Assembly: GCA_963664365.1 (NCBI GenBank)
Contig: OY761144.1
Span: forward strand, 930,001-994,000
Source: VXRN01 sp963664365
GTDB lineage: Bacteria; Chloroflexota; Dehalococcoidia; Lucifugimonadales; UBA1123
Direction: 5' to 3'
DNA length: 64,000 nucleotides
Under the pieces are notes generated by a model. The model did no database searches and had not been told where the DNA came from. It saw nothing but the letters and a program-made list of their open reading frames with translations. The first letter of the stretch is position 1. Each line of letters begins with the position of its first letter. The position numbers and the translations under genes were made by a program. This document shows, in pieces, positions 50,206 to 56,663 of the stretch.

Positions 50206-50853
50206 GTGGCACACGCTACCGCTGCCATACACGGCGAGCACGAGCCGACGACAACAGGCCTGAACCATAGAAAGCTGCTGATGTGGGCTTTCCTAGGTTC
50301 GGACTGCATGTTCTTCGGAACGCTGATCGCTACATACTTGGTGTACAAGAACAAGAGCGTCGAGGGCTCGATGCCCATAGACGTCTTCGACATCCCCGTC
50401 ACCTCGGTCAGTACCTTCGTGTTGCTGATGAGCTCGATGAGCATGGTCCTGGCATATTCCTGGCTGACCAGGGGCAACCTGAAGGCATTCAGGATCTGGC
50501 TTGCCTCGACGGCTATCATGGGCACGACGTTCCTCGCGTTCCAGGTGTTCGAGTTCAGGGACTTCGCGGTACACGGCCACCTGACGCCCAAGACCAACCT
50601 GTTCGGCTCGACGTTCTTCACGCTGACCGGATTCCACGGGGCGCACGTAACGCTCGGGGTGGTATGGCTGCTCTCGATACTGTTCCACTCGTTCAGGAAG
50701 GGCGGCGTAACGCCGGAAAAGAACCTGGACGTGGACTTGGCCGCGCTGTACTGGCACTTTGTGGACATCGTGTGGATCGTCATTTTCACAGTCGTGTACC
50801 TGTTCGGCGTGTTCGAGGGCTTCCCCGGCGCGCCCGTAGCAACCGGCCATTGA
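50206..50853 (+). CDS. coxC: Cytochrome c oxidase subunit III
   Basis: A 215-residue subunit III with five hydrophobic segments: KLLMWAFLGSDCMFFGTLIATYLVY, FRDFAVHGHLTPKTN, FHGAHVTLGV and LAALYWHFVDIVWIVIF are the expected blocks. GTG start at 50206, about 20 bases after coxA. Confidence 0.93.
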   Translation: MAHATAAIHGEHEPTTTGLNHRKLLMWAFLGSDCMFFGTLIATYLVYKNKSVEGSMPIDVFDIPVTSVSTFVLLMSSMSMVLAYSWLTRGNLKAFRIWLASTAIMGTTFLAFQVFEFRDFAVHGHLTPKTNLFGSTFFTLTGFHGAHVTLGVVWLLSILFHSFRKGGVTPEKNLDVDLAALYWHFVDIVWIVIFTVVYLFGVFEGFPGAPVATGH

Positions 50854-50860
50854 GTACCAC

Positions 50861-50902
50861 GTAGAGGGCGTCCCTCGTGGGCGCCACAAGGGACGCCCCT
50901 AC
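50861..50902. repeat. Dispersed repeat, full palindromic form
   Basis: GTAGAGGGCGTCCCTCGTGG is followed by the reverse-complementary arm CACAAGGGACGCCCCTAC. This copy shows that the shorter copies elsewhere are single arms. It lies between coxC and coxD. Confidence 0.82.
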
Positions 50903-50956
50903 AAGCAAGATACGTCGGAATCATGTAGAACGGCGCGGAGGGATTCGAGGAAGAGC

Positions 50957-51286
50957 ATGAGCCAGGAAGAGACTCAGGTACAAGACCAGCACGGCGGCAA
51001 CGTCCACACGGGGCACCCGACGCCGGCGACCTATTTCAAGGTGGCGATGATCCTCTCGGTCCTGACCGCCATCGAGGTGGCGATCTTCTACGTGACGGCT
51101 CTCAGCTACGCGATCATCCCGATACTGGCTGTGCTCTCCATCGGCAAGTTCGGCCTCGTTGTGCTCTACTACATGCACCTGAAGTTCGACTCTCGGATCT
51201 TCTCGGGGATGTTCTTCTTCGGGATGATAGTGGCTACGGGCGTAATCTTCGCACTGATGGCGCTGTTCAATTGGTTCTTGTTGTAA
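50957..51286 (+). CDS. coxD: Cytochrome c oxidase subunit IV family protein
   Basis: A 109-residue protein with three predicted TM segments: TYFKVAMILSVLTAIEVAIFYV, ILAVLSIGKFGLVVLYYMHL and IVATGVIFALMALFNWF. YMHLKFDS is characteristic of the caa3/prokaryotic subunit IV family. Placed between coxC and ctaG. Confidence 0.87.
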   Translation: MSQEETQVQDQHGGNVHTGHPTPATYFKVAMILSVLTAIEVAIFYVTALSYAIIPILAVLSIGKFGLVVLYYMHLKFDSRIFSGMFFFGMIVATGVIFALMALFNWFLL

Positions 51287-51361
51287 ACGGTCCATGTCTC
51301 AACGTCGGGCCGGCGTCGCGGGAAGCGAGGTCGGCGCGGCCTCGGCATAAGGAGATCGTGG

Positions 51362-52228
51362 GTGGATCTGGATACCGGTTCGCTCTGGATGGCGTGGCAG
51401 GCCGAGCCCGGCTCTGTCGTCCTTCTGGTTGCCGTCGAGGGCGCGTACCTTCTGGGCGTGGGGCCGCTGCGCGAGCGCAACAACTGGGCCGACGACGTGG
51501 ACCCGCGCCAGGTGGCGACGTTCACGCTGGGCATCTTGGTCCTGTTCCTCGCGCTGGTGTCGCCAATCGACGTCGTCAGCGACAACTACCTGTTCAGCGT
51601 TCACATGCTTCAGCATGTCCTTCTGACGCTGGTAGCGCCGCCCCTGATGGTTCGCGGACTCCCGGACTGGCTAATCCGTCCGCTGCTCAGGCCGAACTGG
51701 TCGTTCAGGACGGCGCGCGCGCTCACTCACCCGATCGGCGCGTTCCTGTCGTTCAACATCATATTCTCACTGTGGCACATACCTGCGCTTTACGAGGCGT
51801 CGCTGTCCAACGAGGCTGTCCACGTCGTGGAGCACGCCATGATGATCTCGACGGCGATGCTGATGTGGTGGCCGCTGACGAGCACGATGCCGGAGCTTCC
51901 GCGAGTCTCGTATCCCATGCAGATGATGTACCTGTTCGGGCTGTCGGTAGCGCAGATCATCGTGTTCGGCGCGCTGACGTTCGCGGGCCAGCCGCTCTAC
52001 CAGTCCTACATAGACGCTCCCCGCATTTCGGCAATCTCGGCGCTCACGGATCAGCAGATCGGCGCGATAATCATGAAGGTCGGCGGCGGAATGCTCTTCC
52101 TCGGGCTGCTGGTGGTGACGTTCTATCGGTGGTATGGTGAGGAGGAGCGGATGCGGCAGGCCAACAAAAGAATCAGACTCGGCTTACCCGAAGACAGCGC
52201 TCCCGAACTGGAGGACAGTCCCAGATGA
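51362..52228 (+). CDS. ctaG: Cytochrome c oxidase assembly protein, CtaG (caa3 type)
   Basis: A 288-residue polytopic membrane protein. HMLQHVLLTLVAPPLMVRGLPDWL, FSLWHIPALYEASL, VEHAMMISTAMLMWWP and the His-containing helices are typical of the caa3_CtaG/DUF420-type assembly factor for CuB insertion. GTG start at 51362 with AAGGAG 7 bases upstream. Its stop overlaps the next start (ATGA). Confidence 0.9.
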   Translation: MDLDTGSLWMAWQAEPGSVVLLVAVEGAYLLGVGPLRERNNWADDVDPRQVATFTLGILVLFLALVSPIDVVSDNYLFSVHMLQHVLLTLVAPPLMVRGLPDWLIRPLLRPNWSFRTARALTHPIGAFLSFNIIFSLWHIPALYEASLSNEAVHVVEHAMMISTAMLMWWPLTSTMPELPRVSYPMQMMYLFGLSVAQIIVFGALTFAGQPLYQSYIDAPRISAISALTDQQIGAIIMKVGGGMLFLGLLVVTFYRWYGEEERMRQANKRIRLGLPEDSAPELEDSPR

Positions 52229-52428
52229 GCAAGAACTTTACTTTCTCGATACTCTTTCCACTACTTGCCGTCGCGCTGATCGCGCTGTACGGCGGCGGCT
52301 TGGGAGTAACGTTCATCGTGCTCAGGGAAACCGTCGGAGTCGAGGCGGTGATCATTCTCGGCAGCGCGTTGGTGTTCCTCGTCCCGATAGTCGCCTATCT
52401 GCTGACTCGGAACGAGCCTGCCGAGTAG
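52225..52428 (+). CDS. Small membrane protein of the oxidase operon
   Basis: A 67-residue protein with two membrane segments (~8-33 and ~40-60) and a short charged tail. It overlaps ctaG (ATGA) and precedes sco, so it is almost certainly in the oxidase transcript. I recognise no family. It could be an accessory or assembly peptide of the oxidase. Confidence 0.7.
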   Translation: MSKNFTFSILFPLLAVALIALYGGGLGVTFIVLRETVGVEAVIILGSALVFLVPIVAYLLTRNEPAE

Positions 52429-52470
52429 ATTCTCATTCGCGCATGACCGACGGCGGCGCGACATCGGGCT

Positions 52471-53145
52471 ATGGCTCATCGTCTCCGGCAGCGGCTTTCG
52501 ACTCTGTTTGCGGCGCTCGTTACGTTACTTCTGCTGACCGCGTGCGGTCCATCGATCTCCGAGGACGACTTCAACGGCACGGTCCTGTCCAATCCTGACC
52601 CGGCCCCGGACTTCCGGCTTGCAAACCAGTTCGGCCAGACCGTTAGCTTGGACGATTTCGAGGATAGGGTCGTCGTTCTGACATTCCTCTACACGAACTG
52701 CCCCGACGTATGCCCGATTGTCACGGCTCAACTCCGGGACGCTCAGGACTCGCTCGGACCGGACGCCGAGGAAGTCGCGTTCGTCGCCGTCAGCACAGAC
52801 CCTGAGCGCGATAGCGTGAGCGCCGCGCACGAGTATCTCGAAAAGTGGGGACTCGTGGACAGGTGGCAATACCTAGTCGGCGACCGAGACCGGCTCGAAG
52901 CGGTCTGGAAGGACTACTTCATCGACCCGGTAGTGGATCCGAGAGACCCTCTGGCCTCGGGATCTCCAACGCCCGAGGCGCGGGGCGCGATGGACACATT
53001 AGGCTCCGAGATACTGGAGCGATACTTGGTAATCCACTCAGCGCCGGTGTTCCTGATAGACAGGGACGGAGTTCGGCGGGTGGTGTTCACGCCGCCGCTG
53101 GAGCCTGAAGAGTTGGCCGAGGATGTGCGGCTACTGCTGAAGTGA
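52471..53145 (+). CDS. SCO1/SenC-type copper chaperone
   Basis: A 224-residue thioredoxin-fold protein with a signal and lipobox (LLLTAC). TNCPDVCPIVTAQL is the copper-binding C-x-x-x-C, and YLVIHSAPVFLIDRDG holds the matching His. SCO proteins deliver copper to the CuA site of coxB in the periplasm/outer face. Last gene of the operon, convergent with the Uma2 gene. Confidence 0.93.
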   Translation: MAHRLRQRLSTLFAALVTLLLLTACGPSISEDDFNGTVLSNPDPAPDFRLANQFGQTVSLDDFEDRVVVLTFLYTNCPDVCPIVTAQLRDAQDSLGPDAEEVAFVAVSTDPERDSVSAAHEYLEKWGLVDRWQYLVGDRDRLEAVWKDYFIDPVVDPRDPLASGSPTPEARGAMDTLGSEILERYLVIHSAPVFLIDRDGVRRVVFTPPLEPEELAEDVRLLLK

Positions 53146-53158
53146 GAGGATAACGGCG

Positions 53159-53713
53159 CTAGTCCTCGAATATCTCGCTGACCGGGAGCGTCCAGCCGGG
53201 GACCACTTCCGCGCCGTCAATGACATCGCCTTCGGCCAGGTCGATTACGTCCGATGGCGAGCGGTGGACTCTGACGGAGCGTCTGCGCGGGTTGACGACT
53301 ATGACCATTCTCACGCCAGATTCGAGCCACTCGGCGACCTTTTCATCCACCTCGGTATAGCGGTCGTTTGGGGATATGACCTCGACGACGAGGTCCGGGG
53401 CGCTAGGCCAGTAGCCATCGGTCTCGCCAATCTCTTCCAGCCGTTCTCGGCTGATGAAGGCCACGTCCGGGGCCCGAACGGTGTCGGGCTCGGAAGAGAG
53501 CAGATAGCCAGGGTCAGCAATGTAGGTCCAGCCCAAGTCATTGGCTCGAACATAGCCCCCAAGCGGAATATTGACGTTGGATGCCAGTCTTCCATGGTAG
53601 TTTCCTGCAGGCGACATCTGCTTCAACTCTCCCCGGATCAACTCGTACCGATAGCCGTCGTCGGGCATCAGGAGGAGCTCTTCGGCTGTCATCAGGCGCG
53701 CTGCGGTGGCCAT
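53159..53713 (-). CDS. Uma2 family (DUF820) protein, second copy
   Basis: A 184-residue Uma2 protein, diverged from the one at 6128. MTAEELLLMPDDGYRYELIRGEL, RAPDVAFIS, APDLVVEVISPNDRYTEVDEKVAEWLESG and VIVVNPRRRSVRVH are the family blocks. It stands alone here, between the oxidase operon and rplT, with no ATPase. Confidence 0.86.
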   Translation of the reverse strand: MATAARLMTAEELLLMPDDGYRYELIRGELKQMSPAGNYHGRLASNVNIPLGGYVRANDLGWTYIADPGYLLSSEPDTVRAPDVAFISRERLEEIGETDGYWPSAPDLVVEVISPNDRYTEVDEKVAEWLESGVRMVIVVNPRRRSVRVHRSPSDVIDLAEGDVIDGAEVVPGWTLPVSEIFED

Positions 53714-53728
53714 GGCGCGGTTCTCCGG

Positions 53729-54094
53729 TTAGGCGGGCTGTGTGAGTTGTGTCTTTGCAGTCTCGACAATCTGGGCGAAGGCTTCGGCGTCGCGCATGGC
53801 GAGGTCGGCGAGCATCTTGCGGTTGACCTCCACGCCGGACAGCCGGAGTCCGTGGATGAGCTTGCTGTACGAGATCCCGTTAGCCCTGGCCGCGGCGTTG
53901 ATTTTGATGTTCCACAGCTTTCGCATGTCGCCCTTGCGCTCTCTGCGATGGGCGAAGGCGTAGGAGTACGCCTTGAGCATAGACTCGTTGGCGCGCTTGA
54001 AGTGGAGATGGCGAACTCCCTGATGACCCTTGGTCATCTTGAGTATCTTCTTGTGGCGTTTGCGTCTGGTAACGCCGCGCCTTATTCTGGTCAC
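53729..54094 (-). CDS. rplT: 50S ribosomal protein L20
   Basis: A 121-residue basic protein: MTRIRRGVTRRKRHKKILKMTKGH, FAHRRERKGDMRKLWN, and RLSGVEVNRKMLADLAM are standard L20. GTG start at 54094 with AGGAGG 6 bases upstream. Confidence 0.96.
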   Translation of the reverse strand: MTRIRRGVTRRKRHKKILKMTKGHQGVRHLHFKRANESMLKAYSYAFAHRRERKGDMRKLWNIKINAAARANGISYSKLIHGLRLSGVEVNRKMLADLAMRDAEAFAQIVETAKTQLTQPA

Positions 54095-54124
54095 CTTGGC
54101 CTCCTGATAGGGTGGAACATCAAA

Positions 54125-54147
54125 CCGCCCCTTCTGTGGAGGGGCGG
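54125..54147. promoter_or_regulatory. Hairpin in the rpmI-rplT gap
   Basis: CCGCCCCT and AGGGGCGG form an 8-bp stem around TCTGTGG, about 30 bases upstream of the rplT start. L20 represses its own operon in other bacteria by binding leader RNA; this could be part of such a site or a partial terminator, neither of which I can show. Confidence 0.4.
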
Positions 54148-54181
54148 CGGTTCAAGCGGTGTGGTCGCCAGATTGTACCAG

Positions 54182-54385
54182 CTAGTCGAGGCCATAGGGA
54201 AGCGCGCGCTTCAGCATCTTCACGTCGGACGGGCTGACCTCTATCTTCTTGGAGAACAGCCGCCTGGCGTTGGCGGGCTTCTTGCGCCGCAGGTGGCTCC
54301 TATGGCCCTTCATTCTGACGAGTTTGCCGGTTCCGGTAATTCGGAATCGGCGCTTGGCTCCCTTGTGGGTCTTGAGTTTAGGCAT
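54182..54385 (-). CDS. rpmI: 50S ribosomal protein L35
   Basis: A 67-residue protein: MPKLKTHKGAKRRFRITGTGK, GHRSHLRRKKPANARRL. ATG start at 54385, overlapping infC by eight bases. Confidence 0.97.
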   Translation of the reverse strand: MPKLKTHKGAKRRFRITGTGKLVRMKGHRSHLRRKKPANARRLFSKKIEVSPSDVKMLKRALPYGLD

Positions 54386-54956
54386 GCGCTTGCTCCGGCT
54401 GTCGGTCTTTCCTCTGCTGTCCCGCAGATGGGTTTGGTATTGGGGCTAGGACCATCGACAGCATCCGGTTGCTCTCGAAGCGGGGGGGACTCTCCATACC
54501 GGCATCGTCCACGAGCGCCTCGGCTACGAGTCGGAGCAGGCCCATTCCGATTTCGGGATGTTCGTTCTCCCGACCTCGGAACATCACGGATACCTTGACC
54601 TTCGACCCCTCACCGAGCAGGCGCTTGACCAAGCGGGTCTTGGAGAGGCGGTCATGCTCGCCGATGCGAGTCTTCATCCTCACCTCGCGCAGCTCGTTCG
54701 TAGGCCGGGCCCTCCGGGCCCTGCGCGCTTCGCGCTCCTTGCGGGTGGCCTCGTACTTGAACTTTCCGAAGTCCATCAGTCGGCAGACGGGGGGACTGGC
54801 CCCCGGGGCAACCTCAACGAGGTCGTAGCCTCTCTCGTCGGCGACGTCCAACGCTTGGTTAGTCGGCATCACGCCGAGTTGGTTGCCCGCTTCATCAATG
54901 ACGCGGACCTGCGGAACTCGTATCCGCTCGTTTGCCCGATACTCCCTTGGCGGTAT
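54378..54956 (-). CDS. infC: Translation initiation factor IF-3, probable AUA start
   Basis: A 192-residue IF-3. N domain: REYRANERIRV, DEAGNQLGVM, YDLVEVAPGASPPVCRLMDFGKFKYE; C domain: VRMKTRIGEHD, KVKVSVMFRGREN. The conserved N domain extends 28 codons upstream of the first ATG (54872), up to an ATA at 54954-54956 with AGAGAGGTG about 6 bases before it. No ATG, GTG or TTG lies between that and the in-frame stop at ~54979-54981. IF-3 genes are known for rare start codons (AUU in E. coli), so AUA is the likely start. Confidence 0.9.
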   Translation of the reverse strand: MPPREYRANERIRVPQVRVIDEAGNQLGVMPTNQALDVADERGYDLVEVAPGASPPVCRLMDFGKFKYEATRKEREARRARRARPTNELREVRMKTRIGEHDRLSKTRLVKRLLGEGSKVKVSVMFRGRENEHPEIGMGLLRLVAEALVDDAGMESPPRFESNRMLSMVLAPIPNPSAGQQRKDRQPEQAHA

Positions 54957-55010
54957 CCCAGCACCTCTCTTCCAACTAAGCTAACCCCGCGAGATTCGGG
55001 GGATTCATGA

Positions 55011-55039
55011 AATATAGCACACTCACGATTGCGCGGCAA
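55011..55039 (-). promoter_or_regulatory. Promoter for infC-rpmI-rplT
   Basis: On the minus strand TTGCCG (55034-55039), a 17-base spacer, and TGCTATATT with -10 TATATT (55011-55016, extended by TG). It would start a ~50-base leader before the AUA of infC. Confidence 0.68.
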
Positions 55040-55110
55040 CAGTATTCAAGTTCAGGAAGTTGTGACAGTTTGGCAGGCGGGCGTGTCACCCTCACACCCC
55101 TTCGACAAGC

Positions 55111-55218
55111 TCAGGGCAGGCTCTCACCCTCACCTTCAAGGGAGAGGGTGGGGTCGATCTCGGCGGGGTGTCCGGCGAAGACGGGGTTGATGGCGGCTGT
55201 TTGTATTTCGGACTGCAT
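55111..55218 (-). other. Possible 35-codon open frame in repeat
   Basis: A short frame from ATG 55218, reading MQSEIQTAAINPVFAG and ending inside the GGGCAGGCTCT repeat. Its start is plausible but it has no ribosome site and no known family. It may be repeat-derived and not a gene. Confidence 0.25.
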
Positions 55219-55448
55219 GAACATTAGTATCGTACATGAGGTCTGGGGATGTCAAGGGGGTTTGGGCCTAGGGATTAGGGGGTAAGATTTAAGGGGTCGA
55301 GCGTCGGGAGATTGCTTTGCTGTGGTCGGAAAGACGGCGCACCGTCTAAATTGACACAGGTTCCGCTCCTATTCATCCACTGCGCCAACAGTCTGGGGTG
55401 TACTATAATGCGTTGGAGTTGGCGAATGCACTTTTCAGAGGTGGTAAA

Positions 55449-56249
55449 TTGACAACAGCCATGCAAACATCGACTGAACAGATGGTTGAGGCGGCCGGCG
55501 CGAGCGTCCAAGTCGTCAACGGAGGAAGCGGCGAACCGCTGCTCATCCTGCACGATGAAATGGGACATCCGGGTTGGATGCGGTTCCACGAAGACCTTGC
55601 CGAGACGTTCGAGCTGACCATTCCGTCCCATCCAGGCTTCGGAGACTCGCAGTACATCGACTGGATCATGAACATGCGTGACCTCGCAGGGTGGTACTTG
55701 GCAGCCCTCGACGACATGGGGATCGATCAGGTCAACCTGATGGGCTTCTCGTTCGGAGGCTGGCTCGCCGCAGAGATGGCCACCATGCAACCGGACCGGT
55801 TCACGAAGCTCGTCCTCGTCAACCCAATGGGAATCAAGCCGCCGACTGGCGAGATATTCGACATGTTCCTCGTGGTCGCGAAAGAGTTCCTGACGGAGAG
55901 CTTCCTCGATCCGGAGAACACACCCGAGTTCGAGAAGATATGCCCCGAAGAGCCGACTCCCGACCAGGTCGAGTACTGGGAGGTGGCACGCGAGCAAGCC
56001 TGCCGCCTAACCTGGCGTCCCTATATGCACTACCACGGACTCCCACACTTGCTGCAAAGACTCAAGAGTCTGCCGACCCAAATCATCTGGGGCGGTCAGA
56101 ACGCGATAGTCCCGCTCAGCGCGGCGCACGTGTACCAGGAATCTATTCCGGGATCAGACCTCTCGGTAATAGACAACTGCGGCCACCGCCCGGAGATCGA
56201 AAGACCGGACGAGTTCGTCCGCCTGGTCAGGGAGTTTCTGGCAGGCTGA
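55449..56249 (+). CDS. Alpha/beta hydrolase fold protein, catalytic Asp replaced
   Basis: A ~266-residue alpha/beta hydrolase. The nucleophile elbow NLMGFSFGGWLAAEMA gives the Ser, NCGHRPEIERPDEF gives the His. At the usual acid position, IIWGGQNAIVPLSA has Asn where relatives have Asp (G-x-x-D-x-I-V-P), so the triad may be altered or supplied elsewhere. TTG 55449 has AGAGGTGG 4 bases upstream; ATG 55461 is an alternative. TATAAT at 55404-55409 is a likely -10. Confidence 0.82.
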   Translation: MTTAMQTSTEQMVEAAGASVQVVNGGSGEPLLILHDEMGHPGWMRFHEDLAETFELTIPSHPGFGDSQYIDWIMNMRDLAGWYLAALDDMGIDQVNLMGFSFGGWLAAEMATMQPDRFTKLVLVNPMGIKPPTGEIFDMFLVVAKEFLTESFLDPENTPEFEKICPEEPTPDQVEYWEVAREQACRLTWRPYMHYHGLPHLLQRLKSLPTQIIWGGQNAIVPLSAAHVYQESIPGSDLSVIDNCGHRPEIERPDEFVRLVREFLAG

Positions 56250-56253
56250 CGGG

Positions 56254-56607
56254 TCACTCCGCCAAGATCAGCACTCGTGCTACAAAGTTGCGGACGAGGT
56301 CTCGATCCGTATCCATTTGGAAAGGCTCCATGAATCCGTGATAGAAGTTTGCATGGAACTTCTCCGCGACGGAGAATCCGGCATTTAGAGACGGGTCGTC
56401 ATGCTCGCGAGCCAGTCTCTCGACCGCGACTTTCATCTCCCGGTGTCCGCCATACCGCCAGCCTCGCCTCTGTGCGACTGCTATCACGGCATGAGTGGCC
56501 GCTCCCCACATCTTCTCGCACGCCTGCAGAACGTCGCCCGCGGCGAACTCTTCATCCGCGTCGGCCAAGAACTGGCGGGCAGTCTGTACGTGCTCTAGTG
56601 TCAGCAA
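56254..56607 (-). CDS. PaREP1-family protein
   Basis: A 117-residue helical protein: ADEEFAAGDVLQACEKMWGAATHAVIAVA and FSVAEKFHANFYHGFME. This is a clear PaREP1/DUF-type HEPN-like protein. TTG start at 56607 with AGAGGA 5 bases upstream. It lies just after a large methyltransferase gene on the same strand and is convergent with the hydrolase. Paralogue of the 17322-17651 gene. Function unknown. Confidence 0.72.
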   Translation of the reverse strand: MLTLEHVQTARQFLADADEEFAAGDVLQACEKMWGAATHAVIAVAQRRGWRYGGHREMKVAVERLAREHDDPSLNAGFSVAEKFHANFYHGFMEPFQMDTDRDLVRNFVARVLILAE

Positions 56608-56663
56608 TGAAATCCTCTGGTGAAAGAGACTGCTTTGCCAGTATAGCAAACCAACTGCTAGCC

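Larger units (their letters stand above)
54957..55448. other. infC leader and divergent intergenic region
   Basis: About 490 bases. It holds the infC leader and promoter, a GGGCAGGCTCT-type repeat (55090-55160), the possible small open frame at 55111-55218, and the TATAAT of the alpha/beta hydrolase at 55404-55409. No tRNA: the GGTTAGCTTAGTTGG stretch in the infC leader lacks a T arm. Confidence 0.6.

Noticed and set aside
29659..50902. CRISPR array from the repeated GGGCGCCCACAAGG sequence
   Set aside because: Copies are scattered, not regularly spaced, and have no spacers or cas genes.
53159..53713. Plus-strand reading across the Uma2 copy (53264-54598)
   Set aside because: It runs antisense through Uma2, rplT and rpmI, all of which have clear motifs.
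54920..54985. tRNA-like 5' half (GGGGTTAGCTTAGTTGGAAGAG) in the infC leader
   Set aside because: No T arm or acceptor 3' half follows, and the segment overlaps the infC start region and its ribosome-binding site.
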